DNA of 64,000 nucleotides from Anaeramoeba flamelloides (taxonomy: Eukaryota; Metamonada; Anaeramoebidae): the NCBI GenBank assembly GCA_027625915.1, contig JANTQA010000029.1:1116001-1180000 (forward strand). Direction: 5' to 3'. The stretch's first letter is position 1. Each line of letters opens with the position of its first letter. The notes beneath the pieces were generated by a model, which did no database searches, was not told where the DNA came from, and was given only the letters and a program-made list of their open reading frames with translations. The position numbers and the translations under genes were made by a program. Below, piece by piece: positions 45,301 to 55,592 of the stretch.

Positions 45301-48133
45301 CTAATTTCTTTTTGGGTTTATATCTTCTTTTATAGATTTAAATGCTGACTTGGTCTATTTTGGCTTTAGTTGTATAAATTATTCTTTGAGAATGTGGATT
45401 TATTTTTAAAAATTTTGTGACTTTTTTTATTTATCCAAACATCAATTGAGTTGAAAATCATTTTGGGTTAAGAAAAAAGATGACTAATCCATATAATAAT
45501 TGGATAATGCCTATTGATTTAAACATTTGTAATTTTATCCAATTAGCTATTTTTTTGTTGGTTAAAAATCATTATTATTTTTTAAAAATTATTCCTCACT
45601 TTTTTAAAGTATTTTATGTAAATGTTTCTCTGTTTCAACCCAAATTTCCAAATTTTTTAATTTCTGACAATTGAATTGATTTTAAAAGACTTTTCAATAT
45701 TTGGATTCATTCCAAAATTCTTGAATAATTTTATAAGATTATTATTAATTTTTTGTCAATTTCAGGAATAATTGTCTGGATTGTTATAATTAAGTCATCT
45801 GCAAACATTTTAACATGTTTGAACAAATCCTTTTATTTTTTCAATTCAAAAAAAGAACTAATAAATCCAAACTTTGAAGGAGAAAGAGGATCTACTTGAT
45901 ACACTCCAATCCCTTATTTTTTACAATATTTTTGTAACCAAATTTTTATTTTTTCATTTTTGATATATTTATTGAGAGACTAATGAACTCTATATTGACT
46001 AATTATATCAAAGCGTTTTTTAATATCAATTGTGATAATAAAAAAAATTCTTTATTTTTGAGTTTTTTTTCGTTCAAATAATAAATTTATCACAACTATT
46101 CTTGTAGCTAATTTTTTTTTTGAAAAAAATCCATTTTATAATCTTACAATATCTTAATAATTTTTTTTTAAAATTGATTTAAAGAACATTATTTCTTAAT
46201 TATGTATTGTATTCAACCTATTGAAATATTTCATTTCTCTCTCTCTCTCTCTGAGATAGAATATTAAAAACGAATTAAAATTTTATTTTTGATTAAAATG
46301 GATTACGCGAGTTAGTTATATTAAAGTACTTTTGCATTAGTAAAAAAATTCAAATTAGAGTACTATTATTTATTTTGTTTTTAAAAAAGAAAATTTTTAT
46401 AAACAAATCATAGAAATACAATCTTAACATTTCTTATGTTTTTGATGAATGTGTAACTAAAATTTGAAATTTTGTAAAATTTCGTTCAAAATTTAAAATA
46501 GTTTTGCAAATGTTACAGATATTTTAAAATGTGAGGAAAAAATTTTTTTAAAAATTTTGATTATTAAGCTGGGATATTCCAAATCAATTCTATATATGCA
46601 TTGCAAATACCTTCCTTTAATTTGGTTAAGGTTCAGATGATCCTTGATCCAAAGATTAAAATAAATTATTTTTGGGGATTTTCGTTTTTGGTTTTGTTCT
46701 ATTGAAAATACCCCACGAACTACAATGCAGTAAATGAAGAGTGGTATTGATTTATGGTGAAATTAACCAATTTTACTGAGTTGCTATTACTTTATATGAA
46801 TAAATGACATAAATGAAAAATAAATTGATTAATGTATTCTTAGGTGTGCTTTTAATGGCATGGTAAATGAGGTTTTCGAGTAAAACAAAAAAAAAAATAA
46901 AACTAAAAAAATTCCATTTTTTTCAAATATCAAATATTTTTTATAAATGACCTTTGAAGATTTAATAAGAAATAAGAAGAATAATAACCATTAAAAAATT
47001 GTTGATACCCACCTGAAATAAAACTAAAAAATCAATAGATTTTCTTTAAAATTGAAAAAATAAATATTCTTAGGGAACCTATCGAGAAAAACAACAATGT
47101 TCATTTTAATCGTCAATTGAAGAGCCAAATAAAATTGCACTATAAACCAAAATGATTTCTCGAAAATCATTTTCACTTTATCAATAACATTAAAATAACA
47201 CTTTTTTACCAAATGAATATCGATCTTGCAATAAAAAAAAAATTTGCAACTGAATTAGGTTATCAATAAAAAAAATAGAAAAAAAGAAAAATGAAAAATG
47301 TAAAAAAATGATTTCAATTTTGAAAATTTCCGAAATAAATTTTTACTTTTAATATCCATTCAAACCCTTTAAACAGATGTAATTCACTCATTAAAACTGA
47401 ACCCCTTTGACTGGAAAATTGTTTATTTCTATACATTTAAAAAAAAAATTTGATAAAACTTTATCAAAAATACAAAATATATTTGAAGAAACAATAATTA
47501 CATAACCTAATAATAAATAAATAAATATTATATAAAAAATAATTAACTGTATCTTGTCTATTATCAAATAATTTTTAGGGAATGTTAAGAGCAAGAGGAA
47601 AATACATTTTAATGCTTGACGCGGATGGTGCAAGTAAATTCAGTGAACTAAACAAATTAGAAGAAGAGATGGAAAAAATTGAAGTTGAAGGATTTGGACT
47701 AGTCATTGGATCTCGAAAGCATTTAGAAGCAGATGCTGAACGTACATTCATCCGTACTGTTTTAATGAAAGGATTTCATTTATTGGTTTCCTCTGTTGTA
47801 CGTGGTGTTGGGGATACACAATGTGGATTTAAATTATTCTCAAGAGCAACCGCACGACAAATTGCAGGCAACATGAGAGTAAGCGGTTTTGCTGCCGATG
47901 TAGAAATGCTATATATCGCCCAACATATTGACATTGATAAAGTACAAGGTAAACAAAGACAGGGAAAGAAAAGAACATGCCCTATAAAAGAAATTGGTAT
48001 AATTTGGGAAGAAATTGATGGATCTAAAGTCGATTTACTTACTGATTCCTTAAGAATGGGTCGAGATATTTTCAAAATTCGAGTTAATTATTTATTTAAA
48101 ATTTGGAATTTAAAAACAATTTTACAGAATTAA
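42304..48133 (+). CDS. ALG5: Dolichyl-phosphate beta-glucosyltransferase (ALG5)
   Basis: Makes dolichyl-P-glucose from UDP-glucose and dolichyl-phosphate at the ER, the donor for the last glucoses of the N-glycan precursor. Proposed exons: 42304-42307 (ATG plus one base), 42381-42946 and 47579-48133, giving 374 residues. The basic N-terminus (Lys/Asn/Gln, residues 2-41) precedes one membrane anchor (about 42-66). The GT-A domain begins DLTLVVPTRNEVKRLP; exon 3 opens GMLRARGKYILMLDADGASKF with the metal-binding Asp204-Ala-Asp206, then GSRKHL, FIRTVLMKGFHLLV and DTQCGFKLFSRA, all diagnostic for ALG5. Where animals have DDGS this protein has DDLS. The tiny first exon is inferred: no in-frame ATG exists upstream in exon 2 before a stop, and ATGA|GTAAAA...TTCTAG restores frame. 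Introns are 73 and 4632 bases; the second carries LINE remains. Confidence 0.93.
44475..44625. repeat. Fragment of the AACCATTGTGGAAAAA element family in ALG5 intron 2
   Basis: Only the central part is kept: GACTGTACTATCTTTTGGTA, AATTGACTATTTTTAAGATCTCCAAAACCAC and AGTAGATTTAAATTATGTTTG match the core of 2721-3158. It runs directly into the GGAGAAGACAGACTC repeat word, so one repeat appears to have landed in another. Confidence 0.6.
44628..45083. repeat. Hairpin modules and flanking words in ALG5 intron 2
   Basis: Two copies of a CTGGRGAASACAGACTCTTTC word (44628 and 44712) precede a hairpin at 44745-44812 (TAGGTTTTTTTGAATTT / AAATCAAAAAAAACCTA). A second hairpin lies at 45005-45083 (TAGGTTTTTTTTTGATTTT / AAAAAAACATAG). 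The LINE tail sequence CATAAAAAATGATCG starts between them at 44824. Confidence 0.65.
44820..46150 (-). mobile_element. Broken LINE with reverse transcriptase core, in ALG5 intron 2
   Basis: Minus-strand frames contain FIITIDIKKRFDII (polymerase motif A region) near 46040, GVYQVDPLSPSKFGF near 45880 and HVKMFADDLIITIQT near 45810 (motif C with its Asp pair). Downstream, between 45450 and 45110, is the C-terminal region shared with 13545-14105, and the tail is shared with 33645-33745. It is the same family as the plus-strand copy at 39840-41745, with several stops and interruption by the hairpin module at 45005-45083. It lies opposite to ALG5 transcription. Confidence 0.75.
46237..46252. repeat. 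(CT)n microsatellite
   Basis: Short run of TCTCTCTCTCTCTCTC in ALG5 intron 2. Confidence 0.85.
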
Positions 48134-50264
48134 ATGAATTACCAAACGGCAAGACAATGGTAATCCTAATAATAATAATAATAATTCAAATGATCTGGAT
48201 TTTGTTTTTTGAGAATACATAGGAAAATTATTTTCAATGAGGTTATTTTTTATTACTTTTACAATCGGAAGAAAAAAAAAAAAAAAAAAAAAAAAAAATT
48301 ATCATTACTTTTATTAATAATTTAGGACAATAAACTATAAAAAAATGTTTTTTTTTATCAAATATTCTTGCTCCTTTTTAGTTTGATAAAATAAAGAAAA
48401 ACTATTCCTTTTTTTTTTTTTTTTTTATTTTTAGAATTTTTTTTATCTTTTTTTTAAAAATAAACCTTTTTTAGAACATTCATCTAGATTCATTAATATT
48501 GTTTTGGTATTGTATACCTCATACTAGAATTTATTGAAGGAATTTTTTATTGAGCAGATTAAAATTAAAACCATACTATCGAAAAAACTAAAAGGAAAAA
48601 GAAACAAATATGAAATATATTTTTCGTAAAATCTAAATTAAAATAGCTTAATTATCTTTGTATTAACGGTGATTTTTTAAAAACACTTTTTGGTTTTTTT
48701 CCTCTTTTTGTTTAATATCTTTCACAAAAACCTAGAAAAAATGTTATTTTCAAAATTTGTTATGGGACTAGTCTCTATTAATTTTTTTTTTTGACCAATA
48801 ACTAAATAAGGAATTCTTGTCTTGAAATATGTTTAAAATTGAAAATAGACAGGTTTTTTCAATGTTAGAACTTTTAATTCTTGTTTTTTTTTAAATTTTC
48901 AATTGGGTTAAAAAAAGTGAATTTTAATAATTTTTTTTTGAAAAAATATCTTTAACGGATGAGAATTTTTTGATTAATTTTGGATTTAATTATTTTCTTA
49001 AAAATAATATATATTCTCATTTTAAAAAACAAAAAAATGAATAAAAACTAGTGAATATTATCTCTTTCATTTCTGTTCCTCCAACTTGACTCTATAAAGA
49101 ACTCATTTTTTTTTATTTATAATTATTTTTTTAAAAAAAATAATTCTTATTCTTTTCTTTGATTTTTTTTGACTCTGACAAAAAATTTTGGAATAATAAT
49201 TTGGGAATAATTAAAAAAACTTCAAATTCAACAAAAAAAAAGAATGTAAACTTAAAAAGTAGATTCATGAAAAAAAAAGAAAGTTACAAGAAAAAAAAAG
49301 AAAATCTTTTATTTTGAGTCAAGCATATATTGCATATTTTTTTTAAAATCAAACTGTTTTTTCATGCAAATACAAAAAAAGCTTTTCAAGTTTATTTTTC
49401 AAACTATTTTTTGTATGCCTTCCACAAAAACAACAAGGTTTAGCTTTCTTGTTTATATTTTTTTTTAATTTTTTGTCTTTTTGCGAAAAGTTGAAAAAAA
49501 GCAACTTTCAAGAAAGCGAAAAATTTGGAAAAATTTTTTATTTCTATAAAAACAATAACTAAATTTAATGAATGTAATTTATCTAGATTTCATTACTATA
49601 CAAAGAAGTTTTACACTTTGATTTCAAATCTAAGTAATTGGTTTAAAAAATTTCTAAATCTCTATTAAATTTAGCTAAAAAAATTTAATAGAGACGAGTC
49701 CCTTAAAAAAGAATTGTAAAATATCAACCAGTCATAAAAAACAGAGAACTAGATATAGAAATTTAAAAAAAGTTTAAGTTCAAAGTTTGATAAATAGTGC
49801 TTAAAACCGTCTAATTCACTCAATTGTAATCAATTTGGATAACACAGAAAAAACTTTTCGTACTCAATTTTGTAAATTAGCTGTAAAATATCTATTGATA
49901 CAAAAATTATTTAAAGTCAAAAAAAAAAAAAAACACAATTTTCATAATATTTTTTATTATTAGAATTGCAATAAAACAAATTATTTTTTAAATAAAAAAA
50001 ATTGAAAAAATAAAAATTTAAATTTAAAACTAAATAAAAAATAAAATAAAATTTTAAATTAATAAAAATACTAATACTACTACATATAAAAGTAATAATA
50101 TCCAAAAGAATTGAAAAAGACAAAAAAAATGAAGAAATAATAAAGATTTTTCAATTAAAAAAAACAAAAAATAAAAAAAAAAAAATAAAAAAAAAAGCGA
50201 TTATAATAAAAAAAATCAAAAAGAAAATTCCAATCAAGCCCCCAAATTAAAAGTCTCATTACTT
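48134..50264. other. Spacer between ALG5 and the exportin gene
   Basis: The two genes converge. It holds an A-run of 27 bases at 48272-48298, then DNA transposon copy B (48764-49702). The last 500 bases are almost pure A/T. No gene seen. Confidence 0.65.
48764..49702 (-). mobile_element. DNA transposon copy B
   Basis: GGGACTAGTCTCTATTAA at the left and TTAATAGAGACGAGTCCC at the right are inverted repeats of 18 bases with one mismatch. The body matches 16641-17576 along its full length with only scattered differences, mostly in homopolymers. The minus strand keeps KAKPCCFCGRHTKNSLKNK, then a stop after about 15 further residues. The close match of the two copies implies recent movement. Confidence 0.8.
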
Positions 50265-53200
50265 TTACCATCTTGTTCTCCCTCTTTTAAATTTTTTTCT
50301 ATAGTGAGCTCTTTTCGGGATGTGTCTGTTGTTTAATCCTCTTCTGCTAGCGATTCTAAAATCTCTATTTTTATTTTTTCTATTGGGGTTATCGATCACT
50401 CTAGTTTTTGTTGCGCCAAAGAGGCTGTGACCAATTATTGTTTCAAAAAATTCAATAAATTTATAGTATCTTCCTTTCATTGATTTACTATTATTGAGGT
50501 TATATTTTAAATTATCCATGTCTTCTTTTTCAACTTTTGGGAGTTGGTTGATGATTTTAAAGAAATCGCCCTTTCTACTCTTTTGGCTAATATCATAAAT
50601 CTTGTTAATGAAATTGATCAAATTTTTCAAATCTTCTTTTTGCTTTTTGAATGTGAGTGCCTCTATTGTTGTTGTTAATAGCATGTGATAAAGGAAATTA
50701 TTGAATTTATTATTGTTTAAAAAGATGAAAATTCTGTTAAAGATTTTGATTGTATGATCTAAGCAGATGGAGTTTGGAACTTTAATTAACAAGAGCATTA
50801 TTGACAAAATGGGGCTAGCCAAATCATCTTCATCAAAGATTTTTTGAATTAATAATTTTTTTTGTTTAATCCAGCGCGAGTATTTTGAATTGCTGCTACT
50901 GCCGCTGTTTCTGCTGTTATTATTGTTATTCTTGAATAAAGTTTGGTTATTTCTTTGTGTGTTTCTTTGTGTGTTTCTTTGGCTATGATCATTTATCGAG
51001 TAAGAAAATATCTTACCAAGTATTGAAATGATGGAAAAGGAAAGATCTAGTAGCATTTCATCGACGTAAATATCGTTTTCTGATTGTTCCTCTGCAAGTT
51101 CGCCTGTTTCCAAATCAAAGATGTTTGACCATCCTTCTTCTAATTTGCCTTTCAAAAAGTCAAAAATGCTTCCGAAGAGCGGCGGTATAACGGTTTCAAA
51201 ATTCTCGACGGGCACATTTAAAAAAAACGGAGTTATCGCGTTTTGGATAAAGAATGCTAAATCCGATGTATTCATTGATTCGACATAGGCAAACAAGTAT
51301 TCTTGCACAAAGGTATTCAATTCCTTGATTTGGTAAAATTCGTTATTATTTAGTCTAGTCGCGATCCAAATGAGTTTATACACACGCTTCCGAATCAAAT
51401 GTAGCCAATAGGCCAATGAGCATTGGTAAACCCCCAATGGGTCATGATTTTCTGGTATGGTCCCGCGCTGAATAAAGGTTTTGAGATCCTTTTTGTCGAT
51501 CCATTGCTCCGTGGTGCCAATATTGTAGCAGAACGATCCTCTTTCGAGTTCAATGCCCGGTATCGGGCTCAGGCAATGTATTATTTTGTTGGAAATCACA
51601 AGTGCGGCTTCCTGTGTGAAGCAATAGTTAATCGACTGGATGATCAAGCCAAGCACAGGCATTATTTTTGTAAAATGCTTCACGATCAACGGATTGGCGA
51701 TTCGGAAATAGCGATCGACAGATTTGCTTTGGCGGCTTTTGCTTTCTCTAATTAGCATTTTATTCACCTCCTTATCGGTTTTTTTAAATCCGTTCAAATG
51801 CTTTAATAGTGAGAGAATCTTATTGACCTTTGTTAGGACATTCAATAATAAAGATCGGTTTTCAATTGCCTGCTTCTGCAAATTTTCATTTTCAAATTCC
51901 ACCAGGCCAATAAATTTTAAAAACAAATTATGGTCGTATAAAGTTTCGGTCAGATTTTCATTATTTAATGCCGCAACAGTGTCATTCAAAATTTCGTCAA
52001 TAACGAGCTGTTGCTGATCAAACTTGTAAAAATTGTTACTAATTTCCGCAAAGGAGCTTTCGATATAAATCTTTTCCTGCTCCAATAGCTTGTCATTCCG
52101 AACCATATCTCTGTACGTATCATAAAAGGTTTGTAAATCGGTTACAAAATTACTTGGGCTGCTTTTGCTAATAGTCACTAGGGATTTGGCAGAAATTAAT
52201 CTCATGTTTTTGGTGACCTCCAATAGACCGCTTTGGTTCCCGGTCGTAAATATAACGAGACCGAACAGCTTTTCGTAAATTGTCCTGACATATTTTTTAT
52301 TTAGGCTAAAATAAAAATTCCATAAAATAATTGATTCAATAATGCAACTTAAAATTAATGGATCCTGTGTATCATACTCGATCAACGCCTTTAATAATTC
52401 ATTGATATTATCGACGGTATTTGATTTTAAAAATTTTAGCTTTTCATCTTGATAATTATCATTTTGATTATTGTTGTCATATTTTGTGTTATATCGATCA
52501 TATTTTTTGTTATACCGGCTATTATGCCTGCCATACCGTTGGTTGCTCTGGCTCTGTCTTTGATTGTTCTTATAATTGTTTATTTCCTCGGTTTTTTTCA
52601 ATTTGTAAATACCAGATAGGACCCCCTGGGCAAGTTGGATAACAGATCGGATATTGCTAATCCAAGGGTGGATTTCTAATAAATATTTACCATTGAGCAA
52701 TAATTCATTATCGTTATAATCTGGCTTTGTTTGAAACAATTGGATTAATTTATTAATAACTAAATTAACTATATGATTGGGCCTTCTTAAGGTAATATTT
52801 TGGAAGGTCAAAAATAAATTGTCCTTGTATTCTTGCAATAAATCTTTAAACCCGAAAATTTGGGACAAATCCTGATATTCGTTCTGTTGCGCGCCATTCA
52901 TCAATATTGAATTGTTAAATTTCGATAAATTTTCAAAGCTGATCTCAAAAACGTTTGAAATGATTTCCTCACAAATGACCGGTGACAACGTGATGTGTGG
53001 GATCTGATCGTTCCGGTATTGCTTTTTGAAGAGAAAGGACCAAAATGGTGAAATGATGACACATATGATGATTGACTTATGGCCCGAGAGCTCAAAGAGC
53101 AGTTTGAAAAATTTTGACGCGCTTGCCAATTGTTCCTTGGGTGATTTGCTGCTTGTCGAAAATAAGTTTGCAAACCCCTCCGTGATGGTGACCACTGCAC

Positions 53201-54170
53201 TTGCAAATTTTTGTTCAAATTGGAACGAGTTGTTGTCGGGCTCAAACGATTCGGTATAGAATTCATACAGTTCGTTGCTTAACTGCAGAATCTTTTTCTT
53301 GTGCTCGCGAGGGATCGGCTTGTAATTGATTTTGCCCGTCCGTATGCGATTGATTTCATTGAGCCGATTTTTGCCCAGGCACCATAAGCACTCCGCGGTG
53401 TCTAAACGGAATTCATTGATGGTCAAGAGGCCCACAAAGGCATTTAAAAAGCCTTCCCTTAAAACGATGCTGATTGGCGACCATTCCAGAATGGACGTCA
53501 GCGATTTGATCGCAGCCTGCACGATTTTGAAGGAGATCATCCTCCTTTCCTCATCCTCAGTCGTCATCACCTCTTCGTAAAAGGTCTCGATCGAGGGCGT
53601 GATGATGTTTTTGAAAACACCATTAATTTCCTTTCTTAGATTGTGCTTTAAATCAACCCTCCTTTTGTACGACAAGTCGCCATATTCCACAGCGCCAAAG
53701 ATCTCCTCGCAAAAGGAGCGAAGAAAAATTAAACAGAGCTCGCGCTGCGTCTCGCTAAGTTCAAATATATTCGTTAATTCTTGAAACAGCTTGGGCCATT
53801 CCTGTGGCCACACCCTCTTTGCGATTTCCCCAACTAAGGAAACAACCTTCTGCTTGATGTATCTCTCTTCTTCCAATAAATTCTTTGTGTTCGTAAAGAT
53901 ATGCAAGATCTCCTCACGGATCTGTTTTTGGAATTCCTTCGAGGATTCCCAATGGTTCCTGATCGTATACTCTAAACAATGCAGCCCAAAATGCCTGACA
54001 GTTGGTAAAAAATTGTGTGTCGAATATAAATCGACTGAGACCTCAATGTTGTTCGTCTGTTTAAAATTTTCGAGTAACTCAAGAGACTCAAGCCGTGCTT
54101 CCTGGGATATGTTCGGGTATGACTGGATTTCAATAGACTCAACTAATTTTTCGATTTCTTGTTGACTCAT
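50265..54170 (-). CDS. XPO5: Exportin-5-like karyopherin
   Basis: One uninterrupted frame of 1301 residues (human exportin-5 has 1204). Exportin-5 is a RanGTP-dependent HEAT-repeat receptor that carries structured RNAs (pre-miRNA-like hairpins, some tRNA) and proteins out of the nucleus. The N-terminal third aligns with the family by eye: FLPTVRHFGLHCLEYTIRNHW (human VAIVRHFGLQILEHVVKFRW) near residue 55, ILHIFTNTKNLLEEERYIKQK, RVWPQEWPKLF (human REWPQHWPDML), the DTAECLWCL block. The rest is helical HEAT-type sequence with Asn/Tyr/Arg-rich inserts near residues 535-585 and 1065-1105 and an unusual Arg/Lys-rich C-terminus (RKKFKRGRTRW). Being intronless over 3.9 kb is striking beside its intron-rich neighbours. 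The ATG at 54170 gives a typical N-terminus. Confidence 0.88.
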   Translation of the reverse strand: MSQQEIEKLVESIEIQSYPNISQEARLESLELLENFKQTNNIEVSVDLYSTHNFLPTVRHFGLHCLEYTIRNHWESSKEFQKQIREEILHIFTNTKNLLEEERYIKQKVVSLVGEIAKRVWPQEWPKLFQELTNIFELSETQRELCLIFLRSFCEEIFGAVEYGDLSYKRRVDLKHNLRKEINGVFKNIITPSIETFYEEVMTTEDEERRMISFKIVQAAIKSLTSILEWSPISIVLREGFLNAFVGLLTINEFRLDTAECLWCLGKNRLNEINRIRTGKINYKPIPREHKKKILQLSNELYEFYTESFEPDNNSFQFEQKFASAVVTITEGFANLFSTSSKSPKEQLASASKFFKLLFELSGHKSIIICVIISPFWSFLFKKQYRNDQIPHITLSPVICEEIISNVFEISFENLSKFNNSILMNGAQQNEYQDLSQIFGFKDLLQEYKDNLFLTFQNITLRRPNHIVNLVINKLIQLFQTKPDYNDNELLLNGKYLLEIHPWISNIRSVIQLAQGVLSGIYKLKKTEEINNYKNNQRQSQSNQRYGRHNSRYNKKYDRYNTKYDNNNQNDNYQDEKLKFLKSNTVDNINELLKALIEYDTQDPLILSCIIESIILWNFYFSLNKKYVRTIYEKLFGLVIFTTGNQSGLLEVTKNMRLISAKSLVTISKSSPSNFVTDLQTFYDTYRDMVRNDKLLEQEKIYIESSFAEISNNFYKFDQQQLVIDEILNDTVAALNNENLTETLYDHNLFLKFIGLVEFENENLQKQAIENRSLLLNVLTKVNKILSLLKHLNGFKKTDKEVNKMLIRESKSRQSKSVDRYFRIANPLIVKHFTKIMPVLGLIIQSINYCFTQEAALVISNKIIHCLSPIPGIELERGSFCYNIGTTEQWIDKKDLKTFIQRGTIPENHDPLGVYQCSLAYWLHLIRKRVYKLIWIATRLNNNEFYQIKELNTFVQEYLFAYVESMNTSDLAFFIQNAITPFFLNVPVENFETVIPPLFGSIFDFLKGKLEEGWSNIFDLETGELAEEQSENDIYVDEMLLDLSFSIISILGKIFSYSINDHSQRNTQRNTQRNNQTLFKNNNNNSRNSGSSSNSKYSRWIKQKKLLIQKIFDEDDLASPILSIMLLLIKVPNSICLDHTIKIFNRIFIFLNNNKFNNFLYHMLLTTTIEALTFKKQKEDLKNLINFINKIYDISQKSRKGDFFKIINQLPKVEKEDMDNLKYNLNNSKSMKGRYYKFIEFFETIIGHSLFGATKTRVIDNPNRKNKNRDFRIASRRGLNNRHIPKRAHYRKKFKRGRTRW

Positions 54171-54308
54171 TTGTAGTTTGATATTCTGTTAAATGAGAAA
54201 TGGTTTTGGTTTGCTCAAAAAAAAGAAAAAAAATGATTAAAAAAAAAAATAAAGAGATTGGGAAAAAATTAAAGTTTTACTCATTTTTTTTTCTTTTCCC
54301 TTGTTAAC

Positions 54309-54552
54309 TTAAAAAGTATGTTTTTCAATTTCTTCGTGTGGCCATGTTTCCTGAGCAATGTTCTTGTTGGATTTTATGACAAAGAATGAAGCTTTTTTTT
54401 TTAATTATTTTTTCAAGGAATATTTGTGCTTTCTTTTTTTTTAATTTTTTTGAGGTTACTTTAGAATTTGGTTCTGATTCCCAAAAATAGGGACACCAAT
54501 GTGTTACCTTTTTATAATTACCATCTATTAAACAACAAATAATTAAAGACAA
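54309..54552 (-). other. Candidate terminal exon of a small unidentified gene
   Basis: Minus strand, just upstream of the exportin start. One frame contains HWCPYFWESEPNSKVTSKKL; an overlapping frame contains KSNKNIAQETWPHEEIEKHTF and stops with TAA at 54311-54309. Both read better than random for this genome. They would need a splice (an AAAAAG acceptor near 54392 is possible) to belong together. No family recognised. Confidence 0.3.
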
Positions 54553-55373
54553 ACTTGTATCTTCAAAAATTTTTCACTTTTCTTAGGTGAATGGTTAATG
54601 TGAAAAAATTTTCACTTTATTTTATGTATTATATTTTTCTTTTGAAAATAGAGTTAATCAGAAGAAAAAGAATTAAATTATGATCTCTATAAGTTGGCTT
54701 GGTCCTTTTATTATCATTTATATCTTTGATTAACGAGAAATCCTGAATTAAACCATATTGTTAATTTCAAAATCAAAAGATCAAAATTTTCATTCACTTT
54801 TGAAAAAAAAACAGAAACTTAAAGAATTCAAAAAAAATCATCAAAGTTTTCAATTCTAAAATACAGAAATTAATTATTTAAAGGTTCTTTTTAGAAAATG
54901 TAAAAATTTGGAATGTTATATTGATAAATTCAAATTTATTTAATAAAATTTTTAATTCAATTTCCCATTTTTTAATCTCATCCCTCAACTTTTAAAACAA
55001 CTCAAGAGCAAGAATCCTTTAAAACACAACCAATTTTTCAAAGTTTTTTAACATTTAAAACAATAAAATGCTTTCTTCAAAGCTTATGTAAAAAAATATG
55101 GAAAATCGAAAATGAAGTAAAAATTTTCAGATATTTATTTGAATTTATCGGTATGATTTATAAAAACTTTTTTTTGAAAAGATGAATCCATTTAATTTGA
55201 AAAAAATAGTAAAACAGAAAATCCAAAAAAGAGCATTATATACATATTGATCCTTTTTAAATACCAACTACATAAACATTTAAAAAAAAGTTTAACCAAA
55301 TAATAACTTGTATATAATTTTTTTTTCTCCCAAAGTTAATAGAGAAATTTTTTATATAAGAATATGATGAAAC

Positions 55374-55592
55374 CTATATAATCAACTCTCTTTTATTCAC
55401 TTTAGAGAAACGAGTTATCAATTTTAATAAACGATTTTTGTTTTTTCTAATTAAATTTTCATTAAAATTATCTTGATCCTCTTCTGTTTGGATTTTTGGA
55501 TTAAAAAAAAGAAAAATTTGAAATATATTTTTATTTTTAAAGAAATCTCTTTTTATAATAATTTCTAAGAGTCTTTTATCGACTAATATCAT
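55374..55592 (-). other. Candidate coding exon, unidentified
   Basis: A 72-residue minus-strand frame starts with ATG at 55592: MILVDKRLLEIIIKRDFF, then IQTEEDQDNFNENLIRK and a Lys/Leu/Arg-rich end. A possible donor (AAA|GTGAAT) lies near 55406. It could be the first exon of the gene ending near 54309, but nothing proves it. Confidence 0.3.

Noticed and set aside
51423-53784. Several plus-strand frames of 60-124 residues
   Set aside because: All overlap the long, well-supported exportin-5 frame and have no recognisable domains.
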